A stretch of DNA of 64,000 nucleotides from assembly GCA_025331565.1 (NCBI GenBank), contig JAFREQ010000069.1, positions 2,106,001-2,170,000 on the forward strand, written 5' to 3'. The first letter of the stretch is position 1, and each line of letters starts with the position of its first letter. Source of the stretch: Holacanthus passer (Eukaryota > Chordata > Actinopteri > Pomacanthidae). The translations under genes and the position numbers were made by a program. Positions 1-12,600 of the stretch are shown one piece after another. Under the pieces are notes generated by a model. It ran no database searches. It was given only the letters and a program-made list of their open reading frames with translations, and had not been told where the DNA came from.

Positions 1-534
1 AATAAAATAAATTATTGTCAGACATTTTATTTATACGTTTCTTTAAGAAACACTGGGCTGCGTCTACACATATGTTTGATATACAAATAAAGTTATTTTA
101 TTAGCAATACAAAATATTTTCAAATATGTTTGAAATAAAAATATATTGTGAATTTAATAATGCCGTTTTTGTTGGTTGGGACAGTCAATTAGTAACCATC
201 AGAAGCCTTTGACTCTGCTTTGTCCTAAAAAATGGACATTAAGAATTCAATACGATTATATGCTCTTAAGCAGAGCCAACATTAACTGGAGTTGAAAAGC
301 CCAGCAGCCCCGTGCGAGTCTTGATCAGTTTTCCCAGAATGCAATGCGTATCTGTCATGGCTGCTCACTGATGCCACTTGCACCACATGGGTAGAAGTAA
401 ACGTTTTATCTCTGATTGAGAAACACCGACTTGGCTCATTAATAAAGCAATTAATCGCCGGTTTTGAAAAGGACCGTCCCGACTGAAGGCAACTTCTCCT
501 ACCTCACTTTACCAGGAACCAGAGACGTTCAGTA
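1..534 (+). promoter_or_regulatory. 5' flank and presumed promoter/5' UTR of ttc27
   Basis: No coding segment was recognised here. The first 150 bases are AT-rich and contain two AATAAA-type signals (near 1 and 86), which could be the 3' end of an upstream gene. In mammals BIRC6 lies upstream of TTC27, but nothing here identifies it. The stretch from about 300 to 534 is more GC-balanced and presumably holds the promoter and 5' UTR. No TATA box or transcription start could be fixed. The ATG at 535 has G at -3 and C at +4, a moderate initiation context. Confidence 0.4.
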
Positions 535-625
535 ATGCCACTGGACATAGAGACCCCCATCCTCCGAGGCTTTTTAACACCCAGCGAGGCAGCGGAATGG
601 AAGCAGGGTGTTTTCAGTTATGCAG
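535..625 (+). CDS. ttc27: ttc27 exon 1 (initiator exon)
   Basis: Codes for about 30 residues beginning MPLDIETPILRGF, matching the human N-terminal pattern with ILRGF followed by a Trp-Lys-Gln turn. The ATG at 535 was chosen because it gives this match. The exon ends in CAG|GTGAGA and leaves phase 1. It is separated from exon 2 by an unusually long 11.9-kb intron. Confidence 0.85.
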
Positions 626-3600
626 GTGAGACGCCAGGTTGTCTTTTGATTATTTCACCACATAGCTATTAACACCATCACGAGCAGGCTGTGTTCTCTG
701 ACGAGTGTTTAAGAAGAGGCTACACTAGCAGGTTGTGGTTTAAGCAAAGTGACATTTAAACGCAGCGGTGTCGAGGCTTTTCCCCGGCGATGAAACTCAC
801 GGTAACGGCACTAATTTGGCCTTTACTGCTAATGACTGGGTTTTAACTTCATGGCAATGACAGTCATGCCTGCTTTTTGGTTGCAGTTAGTAATGCTAAT
901 CGAGCTGTTAGCGACGGTCTCCGGGTGCTGGTCTCTCGCGCGTGTGAACGTCATGCCAGACCCCATACCAGTATTAAGTCGCCATGAAGTAATTCGTGAT
1001 GGTGAATGTAACATTAAACAATTTGAGTTGCTATGGCATTCGGCATACACACCATAAATGGGTAAATTCAAATAAAAGATAGACGTCTGTAAGTAACAGA
1101 GCTAACGTTAGCCTTAGTTTGCCCACTTTTCACTCAACATAATACCAAGGTGGAGTTTAGGTTGGAATTCAGATTGAGGTTTGCTAATTCAGGTTTGGAC
1201 AGAGCTAGCTGCATGGAAAATCTTGTTCTGTTATGTCCTTGTGCACAATTTAGCTCTGTGCTGTCAAGCAAGATGACCTGCTTTTTCTGACAGACCTTAA
1301 AGCTGGAGTATGGCATGCGTCCATACACCTACAGAGTGTCATACAACTACATCTGTCCACAGGCGGTACACTGGAAATCAATAGTGAGCCAGAGCATACT
1401 GGCGTTTAATTCTATTGGCGCAATCCGTCAGTGTACAGATGGGGGAACCTTTAGTTATGTTACAGTCTAGTTTGACGGCAGAACCATTCAACAATAACAC
1501 CTTATTAAACTAACATCTTTTATTTTTTAAATGGGAAATTGGACACCAAGTATCCCACAATAATTGGATGATATTCTGATCCGAGGGTAAAATGAAATTT
1601 ATGTAATTTTGATAGTTTTCATTGGGATTTCACTGTTAAATTACTAAAAGGGAAGTGTGCTGCATTTTGTGATAGAAAGATATGAAATATGGCAATAGGT
1701 TTAAACAACACATCAATGGAAAAGTAAACAAACACAATATCTGAATTTTGCGACACCACATTATGCTGGAAGGCTATAGTTGTAGGATCTACGTGGAAGG
1801 ATATGAGTAGACAGTAGACAAGTAGTTTCGTAGTTTCCTCTGGGCCCCTGCCAAATCTGACTAGTGATGATGTGTATAGCTGCATGTCATCATTCTACCG
1901 CAGGCCGTCAAGGTGGTGTCCAGGAAAGGATGTGGACTTTATAGATACTTGATGGACTTTCTGTTGAAGACCTGTTCTGATTAGGAGCAAATGGCAACCT
2001 TCGGGACTGAAAAATGAAGAAAACGTGGAGATGCCAACAAGTGCAGTTCCTCAACTGGCCACTTGAGGCTGGCTCAAAAAGCGAGCGAATCTCCATATAC
2101 CCCTCCAATTACAATGCCCAACTTTACAGCAGAAATGTAATTAAAGGAAAAAATTAAAGCCTGGTTCAAAAAATGGTTTCAGTCTTCAGTCAGCCAAATT
2201 CACTATTCATGACAACTGTATGGGGTGAATTTTTTAATATAATTCACTCGTTTAAATTTTGTGTGTATACACACAGTACTGTGTACAAATCAATATTTGC
2301 TGTTACTACCCTTTGCTTTCAAACCAGCATCAATTCATATAGGTACACTTGCACAAAGTCAGGGATTTTGTAGGTTTATAGTCAGGTGTATGATCAACCA
2401 GTTATACCAAACAGGTGCTAGTGATCATCAATTTCACATGTAGGTTGAAACACAGTCATTAACTGAAAGAGCAACAACTGTGTGGGAGGCTTAAAACTGG
2501 GTGAAGAACAGTCAAACTCTGCTACCAAGGTGATGCTGTGGAAGACAGATTCATGTCACAGGTCATACACCATGGCAAGACTGAGAACAGCAACAAGACA
2601 CAAGGTAGTTATACTGCATCAGCAAGATCTCTCCCAGACAAGGATTTTAAAGCAGACTGGGGTTTCAAGATGTGCTGTTCAAGCTCTTTGGAAGAAGCAC
2701 AAAGAAACGGGACATGTTGAGGATCGTAGATGCAGTGGCTGGCCAAGGAAACAGTAGATGAAAAACACATCAAGCTTATTTCCCTTCGAAATCGGAAGAT
2801 ATCCAGCAGTGCCATCAGCTAAGAACTGGCAGAAACCAGTGGGACCCAGATACACCCATCTACTGTCCAGAGAAGTCTGGCCGGAAGTGGTCTTTATGGA
2901 AGAGTTGCAGCCAAAAAGCCATACCTTCGACATGGAAACAAGGCCAAGTGACTTAACTATGCACGAAAACATAGGAACTGGGGTGCAGAAAAATGGCAGC
3001 AGGTGCTCTGGACTGATGAGTCCAAATTTGAAATATTTGGCTGTAGCAGAAAGTAGATTGTTTGCCGAAGGGCTGGAGAGCAGTACAATAATGAGTGTCT
3101 GCAGATAACGGTGAAACATGGTGGAGGTTCCTTGCAAGTTTGGGGCTGCATTTCTGCAAATGGGGTTGGAGATTTGGTCAGGATTAATGGTGTCCTCAAT
3201 GCTGAGAAACACAGGCAGATACTGATCCATCATGCAATACCATTAGGGAGGCGAGGCCAAATTTATTTATATATATATATATATGTAAGGCTTTAAGTTA
3301 AACATAATTAAGGGAGTCGAGTCTGAGTGACAACTAGCCACTAGTTTTTCAGGCCTCACCTCATCGATTTTGAGTCACTGAACTTAATGGGGCTTTTTGA
3401 AAACATTGGACAAATAATATGGCTCCAATTTTTTGCTAACTAGCTAATTAGCTGGTAGGGGTGGTGAAAAAATTCGAAAAATTCGATTATTGACGAGTAT
3501 GACTCGATTATTAAATTTTCAAAAATCGATTATTTCTGGCATTATTTTATTTTGTACAAATGATATCCCGCGGTCAACGGAAGTTGAGCGTCACGCGCAC

Positions 3601-6600
3601 GCCCTCAGTTCCTCAAGTACGTGCAGCGGCTGGAGCCTGTTCTCAGCCTCCAGCCAATCACAGTCAGTCAGTTTCTGGAGGATAATAAACTTAAAATTTC
3701 TGTTTTAGCAATAATATAAATATAAATAATTACATTTGAGTTTGTGGATCGTCAAATTTTATGTTACTGTTTAGCTTCAATAACCAACTCCAGCTGAACC
3801 AAGAACAACATCTGGGTTAATGTTATTTCTGAAAACATTCAGAAATGAGCTGTTAATATTTTGAAGTTACAAAAATTTTATTGCATTTACACACAGTTCA
3901 GTTTAAGACTACATAACATTAGTTAACAAATGTGGAGGGTTTTTATTTTCCAACATCAATAGATGCCTTTTATTCTTAAGTATTCACACAAATTATAGAA
4001 CTTGTTATTAAGTTTTGACTTCAGCAGCTTTAATAACTGAAGCTACCAGACGCTCTAGTGTGCCGCGGCACAGTGGTTGAAAAACATTGTACTAGTAAAC
4101 GAAAAAATGAAAATCAATAATCGGTAATCGAGAATCGTTAATCGAGAATTGTTAATAATCGAAGATTGGTCGGTAATCAAATCGGGACCTCAATAATCGG
4201 AATCGAATCGGGAAATCGGACAGATTAACCACCCCTATTAGCCCGCTAATGAATTAGCTGAATCTAATGAGGCTAACTGGAGCATATGGTAGCCATAGTT
4301 ATTAAACTGGCATGCAACGAAGTCAAAAAGTAATAGATAAGTGTTATAATTTAGGGTGAAAATACATTCGAAAAAATGGAGTCTGTGTGAGGTTCAGAGA
4401 GATGGCATTCATCTTCCCCTTATATCTAGAAATCTAACTAAGTTTTTTGGTGGACCAAAACCATGAAAACCTAGAGTTGAGACCTGTGGGCTGTACTACG
4501 AAGCGAGTTTAACCTACTCCGATTTAACTCGGGGTTATCAAGGCAAGTCAGGGTTGACAAACTCTGGTCGTCTCGGCTGGAGTTAATCAGTACTATGACG
4601 GTGATTAAGATGTTGGTTTGTTGAGTCCGTGTTAGCCTAATCTGAGTCTGTGCGCGTCCGTATAAAAGAGGCATGTTCGGCAGCGCAGACACAGTTTCTG
4701 TATGATGATTTGTGCTCCGTGATTTTCACCGGAAGAAAGCGCTTTGATAACGTCAGGATATGAAGAGTTTAGAGAAACATAAAGAAACAGAGTCAGGGAG
4801 GCTTGTTGACTGCAGACACAGTAAATTCATGAGTTCTGTGTTCTTGTCTCTATTTGTCTTACGGACTCTTCTTTTATTTGTAATATGATTTAGATGTAAG
4901 GACACGTAAAATAGTCTAAATAATCTGAATATGTGAAACCAATGAGGATAATTCAGTTCCAGCCTCCACATGGCTCCACCTGTGAAACTGAGCCGTTCCT
5001 CTGTGTTAATGAATAAAGATCTGCTCCTAAAGCTCCTCAGCTGTAGACCGACCTGTATGAGTGTAAAGCTGCTGTTAACAATAACTTCATTCTAACAGTC
5101 GTTTTAGCTGCAACAAGTCAGGATGAAATATACAAATATTCTATCAAGGTGTGTATTTTTCATCCTTATCATTAACACTGAGGACATATGTGTTGTGTAG
5201 CCTACACTTATACACTGTGTGTCCAACAGTGAGGCTTTACTCCGGCCACTGACTGTGGAGACGTCTGGACCCAGAAGCCAGCAGAGACACTGAAATCCAT
5301 ATCTTTCATAGCGAACATCATCGGGGTGAACTCTAAACACCATCGCCCTGCGGACTGAGACACTCATAACCCGCGTGCCAATGTCGACTGGCTCTTCCAA
5401 AATCATTCCATCAAATCATTTTTCTTGACCAGTTGTAGCGGGGGGGCGGGGCTTACACAGAGTAACCTCGAGTTAACCACGAACATAAACTGCTCCGAGC
5501 AGTTTAGAGATGCAGCGTAAATTGCCATGACAACACACGAGTAAAATCTATCCACCTTCGTAGTACGGGTTAATCAGGAAGTTACCCTCGACGTCACGAA
5601 GTTACTCCTGAACTTACCTCGATAAGCCAGTTACCTCGCTTCGTAGTACAGCCCTCAGGAGGCAGAGCTACAGTCCTACATGCTTCTCTATGCTTACATT
5701 ATAGTGCAGTTACCCACCCAAAACCCCATAGAGACTGTGTCTTCTCCCTGACCACTTCAAAATTAAGATTATCATATTGATTTATTTTGTTGTACTGAAA
5801 CCTAGGTGTGTAATAAAGAATATTTTAGCCTTAATGAATCCATTCCCCCTGGTCATATTAATTCTCACATTCACACGAGGCACCAGCCGAAGTGGTGGAG
5901 GTGCTGCCATCAAGCCTGTTTATCAGACCTAAACCTAAACTCAATTATAATTCATTCAAAAGCCTTGTTCTTAGTCTTTTACACCCAACCCGGAAAGCAC
6001 TACAGCCAATTTTATTTGCTTTTATTTTACCCCACTGTTGGAGTTTTTTTTTCTCAATTCTGAGTTTTGATTAAGTTTAATTCTTAAAACAGACAAAGTT
6101 ATTATTTAGGTAATTTTAATATTCACATAGACCCCAAAAATGATAGCCTTAGTACTGCATTTATCTCAATATCAGATTTGATTGACTCCTGTCAGAGTGT
6201 ATGTAAGCCCACTCATACCCTCAACCTTCATCTGGCACATGGCATTTAAATTGAACACTTTCCACAGAATCCACTTTTATTGTACCATTATTTAAAAATT
6301 TTTGAATTCCTATTACTGGATAACATGCCATTAGGCAAAAAATTTACACTAGATGTCATTTGAGAGAGCTGTAGCTGAATTTAAGGAAGTGATTCCATCG
6401 GCATTTAGTTCAGTGTCATGTCTCAATGTAACTGAGGACTCCTATGCTGACTTTAGTCTATCCCAAATTGATCACCTTGGTAATACTGCTGCAGGCTCAC
6501 TGCGAACAACACACAGAGGAGTTGAGTTCCATGGCATAACCCCCAAATCAGCAAATTAAAGCAAACATTGCGAAAACTTGAAAGGAAATGGCAGAAAGTC

Positions 6601-9600
6601 TATTGAGCCATATATTCCTTTAGCCTTTAGTAGTAACAACATCATGAGACCCCATCACAACTAGGCTGCTTAAATAAGTTTTACCCTTAACACATCTTTA
6701 GTCGATATAATCAATATGTCTTTATTAGCAGGCTTTGCCATGCTAATAGCAGCCTATAAGCACTCCTTTGAAGTAGCTGTAGTTAGGCCTCTTCTTTATA
6801 AATTAGACTTTCTATATAACAATTGTTCATTTGAGGTTTGTCAGTCAGGATCTAGAGTGCATCTTAGCACAGAGACAGCACTAGTGAAACCTTCAAATTA
6901 CTTTTTAATGGCATTACATTTAATTGGCATTAAAGGAACTGCACTGCATTGGTTTTAAATCCTTTATTTTTATTTCAGACATGTAAGAGTAGGCTTCAAA
7001 CATTTCTCTTTGATAAAGCTTACAGTTGGGGCTGGCCCATGTGAGCCATGAGCCATTCCTTAGTTATGCTGCTATAGGCTTAGACTGCCATGGAATATCC
7101 ATTGATGCACTGAGCTCCTCTGTCCTCCTCTCCCTCTCCATCTCTATGCATTCTTATCCCATCAATGCATGATAAGAACTTGTCTTCTCTCTCCTGTGGT
7201 TTTGTGCTTTTTCGTCTCTGTCATCCTGTTGTTTTCTGCAGGTCCTTCTACCTCCAGAGCTGTAGAGTTGGGGTCTGTGATTGCAAGCCTTAGTCATTCA
7301 CGAGCAAAGCTGGGGCATGGTTCAACACTTTGTGAAACACGTTATTGTATAAAAGATATTACGCCATGCGCTCAGAAACACACAGAGAGCTGCTCAAACA
7401 CGGTTTGTTTTTTCAATTCCATTCAGTTTTATTTGTATACTGTCAAATCACAACAGAAGTTGTCTCAGGGTACTTTTCATAAGGAACAAGTCTAGATTGT
7501 ACTCTTATGATATAATAATATGTAATATTTACAGAGATACAAAGACCCAATTCCCACCATGAGCAAGTACTTGGTAACCGTGGTGAGGAAAAATTCCCTT
7601 TTAACAGGCAGAAACCTTGAGCAAACCTGGGCTCTTGGTGGGCAGCCATCCACCTCGACTGGTTGGATTGAGAGAAAGAGAGAGCAGGAGGAGGAGTAAC
7701 ATACAGTAGCACAGTGCAAGTTCGACATATCTACATAAAGGTGTATAATAATAACAGTAATAATAATAATTGTAGCTGTGGGTGTTGAGCAGGAATGTGG
7801 TGGTAGTAGGTGGCTTGCAGTCATAGATCCAGACTTTACAATTCCGGATGCAAAACTACCTGCAGAATATGACAGGAGGAGAGAGGAAAAGGACGAAAAA
7901 GTGTTAAGTTTTAGAGAGATCAATTAAATGTTAAATGTTGGTGTCAAATACAGCACTAAGATCTAACAAGACAAGCACAGACACAAGTCCTCTGTCTGAT
8001 GCAATTAGAAGGTCATTGTTGTCTCTGTGCTTGGATGAACTCTAGGAGAACAGAAAGTAGAAATGTTGTAGTACTTTCCAAATGACTGCATTTTACACAG
8101 CGTCCACACTTTTCTGGAATCTGGGTTGTATGAGCCAGGCATGTTGTGTTAGAATGTAATCACCTGCCATACAAGCCAAAAGGGTGGTAGTCAGGTTAGC
8201 ACTGTAGCTTCAAAGAGAGATGGTTTGAGGTGGAAGCTTGGCTCTGATCTTTTTTTTACTTGATAATTTGGGATAGTTCATCACATTGAAACCAAATTTC
8301 TCTTAAGTATTAGGATTGAACATATGTATGGTAATGCTGATTTTACCATAAAGCAGCTCCACTCATTGGATACTCCCTAAAAATTTATTTTATGAGGAAG
8401 CGGAGCTGTACATCCTGCGTCACACTGAGTGCTGTGTGCCTGATGTGCATTCTCTTTGGCTCGCATTGGGTCAGCTCATCACTTTTTGAATAAGCTACAG
8501 GGGAAGATTAAACCTACAACCTTAATTCTGGACTCCTCTAATTGAAAGGATAGAGCAAACACCTTACCAGGTGTAAGCTGAGTGGAGAGACTTACCCTTA
8601 TTGCCTCTGAAAATACTCCTCCAACAGCGAGAGGGCTACTGATGTAGGGACAGTTTTCTTTCATCAGCCTGTCTCTGTGGATGCTGTGGACCTGCATGGT
8701 TCTGCTGTTACCATGTCTGGCTTTGTGGACCTGTCTGGATCTGCTGTGGACCCGCATGGTTCTGATTTAGCACTGTGTGGTTCCTCTACCTGCTCCATAA
8801 AACAAAAACAGTTTTTGTCTCATTCATGTAGCAAATTATTGGGGATCTAAAACTAAATCACATACTGCATGAATAATAACTGACATCACTTCTATTAAAA
8901 ACGATTCAAAACCTTAACAATGTATTCATTCTAATATACTTGAACAACTGACCTTTTCTTCTACATGAAGTCTTACCTGGTTTCCACTACACAAACAATG
9001 TAAACCATTGATAAAAAATTTAATCGAGAAAAACTAATTTTGATGATATTATTCCAGAGAGTTCACTACATCATATGTTCTGGGACATTTTTAACTGTAA
9101 AATTAAAGTATGGGGCTGAGGCATAGCCTACATTTTCCTACATTGCCTGTTACTTTGACAACATTGCCTGATTTAGGTGTGTCTTTGCAATTTGTCTTAG
9201 AGATGACTCTGCTGTAGAAAGCCCAATGTAACCTAATGTGTACACATTACGGTACAAGGAATTGCAACTTGTTAATCAAAACTTTTATTAGAATCAAAGG
9301 CTGTTTGGCCAGCAGATGCCACTTTGTGGCTTAAGCTTATCTGTTGATAAAGTTAGTATTATGTACATTTCAGCAAGTGCCAGGTTTCATTGATGGCAAC
9401 TTAACTGTGATTAAAAGAAACTGACAAAGTTGAACAGATTACAAATAATTAGTCTATGAAAACAGTATTTTGGTCAAAAAGAGAAACTCAGAGTAGCAGA
9501 GTATGACACGACTTTGTGGTTGTGCTGACGGAATTAGTACCTGCCTTTATTTGGAAATTTCAGTACAATGTTAAATAGAGTCACTTTGTGTTATTTTAAG

Positions 9601-12600
9601 TGAAATACACTTTGTATCTGCTTGCCAATTTTCCGGATAGAAAGTGCTTATACACAGGATAGAAATTGCCGTGCTTATCTGAGATATGCCTGATTGTTCA
9701 TCTTGGTTGTATATTGCTGCTCAACCCTGTACACTTTTGGAAATTCTATTCACAATTGTCTTATTAACTGCAGCTCATTGTCTGAACCTTTATGATTTAT
9801 GGACTAATTTGAGGCCTCTGCCTTGTTTTCCATAATTGCTGCCATTTCATCGGCAGACCTGAAGAGTATCTGAAATGTCATTATAAATGTGGCCATACCT
9901 CAGGCTTTCATTTTCCCCCTCATAAAGCTAGAGCCTTCTCCTCGTCCTCTCCCTCCTTTCTCTTCGTGCTATTATGGCAGCCCCTGGGTTTCATTAGATC
10001 AGCAGTGAGATGAAAATCTCCACACCTTCTTTACACCAGTCACACTGCAATTGCTTATTAATGCCAAGAGTACAGTTAAGGGATCATGTGACTGACTTGG
10101 AGGTGTGACTAAGTGGGCCAGAAATCTTGTTTCGTGTGAGAATGTGAGCATGTGACCCCATCTTTGACACAGCGATGGAGTCAGAAGTTGTGTGTGCACA
10201 GTATTGCAAAGTTAACTTCTAGTGAGGTTATCCATTAAGAGTGAGTGATCAAGTGTCCATCATTTTTGTAACTTTCTGAAACATACAATCTAAGAAGCAT
10301 ATGACTGGCCATTCTTCACACAACTTCTTTGATCACTTACTGTGTGTACATGTGTAAATGTCTTGTTCTAATTTTTAAAATTTAGTGGGCAGTGGGATGC
10401 AGCCAAGAGGAGCTACATGTTTCTTGAATTAACTTTTCTTATCTCCTGGCATTTCCTCTCGTGCCACCATGGGGTTGACATTTTTGTTTTTAATGAAATA
10501 TCTCATCAACTTTGGATGCAGTAAATTCAAGATCCCCCAGAGGATGAACTGTTTATCTTAGGCCCCATGGAGATGTCTTGACAAGGTCCTTGGTTTTGAT
10601 TCTAACCAAGGACCTGCGTCATCTCTCTCTTCTCTTCCTTTATTCGTCCTTTATTTGATGTGACACTTCATACTGTCCTATCTAATAAAGGCCAAAATGC
10701 CTAAAAAATAAAAAGTGTTGTTAGTGTTGTTCAGCTCTTCGTTTTGGGTTTTGTGTCCTGCAACTTTACTGTTCTGCTTCACTCTCACAGCTCTCATCGC
10801 ATTGATTTCGATTGCAGCAGGAAACTGTTTTCAGTGAAAATGCTCTGATAAACCACTGTATGCTAGACCACTAAAAATTAGTTCTTGCACATTTAAAAAT
10901 GCTAAATTATTGCAATATAACCAAGGCTTTATTTTGCTTTTGACTGCCAAAAACACTTTTGTATTTTGGTGTATTTGATGTATTTTGTTCCCTGAAATCC
11001 AACATGACACTTCTTCATCAATACTCACCTCATTTTGTGTGTATGTACAAGAACTGTCATGGACACAATTTAGACTCATTCTTTATTGAGGCAGGCTTCG
11101 TTATGCAGCTCAGAACAGCAGTTACTTCCCCTCTGCCTCTTTTCTCTCCACCGGGGCAACACAAAGCAATCAGTGCTAATGACCCATGTCAATATCCCTC
11201 CTCAAATAAAAAGCTAGTTTAAAGCAAGGAGATGTTGAGCTGGGCACATGAGCAACACAGTTATTTCTAGTCGGGCCCAGCAGGCTTCCTCTGTCCTTAC
11301 ATAAATCATAACTTTTCACCATCTCACCATCAGCCTCTTCAACTGGCCCTCCTCAACACACAACAGAGTATATGGTAATGTCAGAGTGTTAGTTCGCCAA
11401 ATATCACACACACTCTGTGCCTTATCTTTGGAGAATGGTTCAATATGCTCATTGACTTAATGAGAATATGGAGTTGGCTACAGCTTTTGGATGGAGCCTT
11501 GAGTTTCCTCATCCTTGCCTGCAGTTTGTATAGGGAGGCTGTGGGGGAAATTGGATATAAAATACATTAAATGCATTAACACAGCAATTTTGAGCATTTT
11601 TTTTTAAATTAAGACCACCATTGTTGTCCACTTGCAGTTGATTTGTGATCATTGTTTTGGCACACAACCTTGTCCCAATTCAAAGCAATACAGATTAATT
11701 CTAATAATAAGTAATAATAATTCTAATAAGTTTATATGAGATCCAGGAAGATGCGTTCAAACAAGGCCGAAGGTGTTATTTTGGACGTTTTCTTTGGCCT
11801 TGATTAAGTTGCTTTTTAAATTTAGTTTGTCATGCTTCACACTGCAATTGCGATTAAATCCACTTTTAAACACAAAAAATGTGATCATAGATTCTTTATC
11901 ATAAGAGAAGCATGATCTTGTCTGTTCTCTTTGTTATTTCAGTTTTCATATCTGTTATGAACACTTGCAGAATCAGATGAGCATCAGTGATGACAGTTGA
12001 AAATGCCAAGAGCTTGCAGGTTAAATTTCATCATGTGTAATGCAAGGTGGTTTATCAGTAGCTTGAAGGTTCAGGGTTAGAAATCGTAGTTTCACAAAAG
12101 AAAAACAAATTTCCAAAGCTTTCCGTCACGTCATGGCCTTTATCAACGGATGTAGTTTACTCAGTTGCCATGGAGATGGTTCAATTGTCATCATGTTACC
12201 CAAGTAGGTAACATGATAACAAAACATAATATGTATATCGGTGAGAGATGCAACGTGTCTGTTCAAAAACGGTCTCTGGTGTCAGACTTGATCTTCTTCT
12301 GTCCATCCACTGAGTCCTGGTCGATGTTTGTGCCAAACATTAGTTCTTATTTGCCCTATATGTTCCTATGCTGGTGTATGATGTATTCCTCCACTTCTGC
12401 AGTTTCTTATTTTGATCCTTTTAAATGTATAAAAACTTGTCTGTCTCTTATCAGTGCACTTTTAGTAGATATTTGGAAGTAATGAATGCAAGACAGATTT
12501 TTAAGCATTAAACTGTGTTTATCCAGAGGCAAGCTCTCTGCTGGAGTCCTTGATGGAGGGGGACTTTGAGGGGGTTCTGCTGAGCCAACAGGTGTTAAAT

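Noticed and set aside
1..150. 3' end of an upstream gene (BIRC6 by mammalian synteny)
   Set aside because: Only AATAAA-like words in AT-rich DNA support it. No coding sequence is visible, so no gene is called.
829..1071. Overlapping open frames on both strands near 830-1070
   Set aside because: They mirror each other, lack any family signature, and lie in intron 1. Most likely chance.
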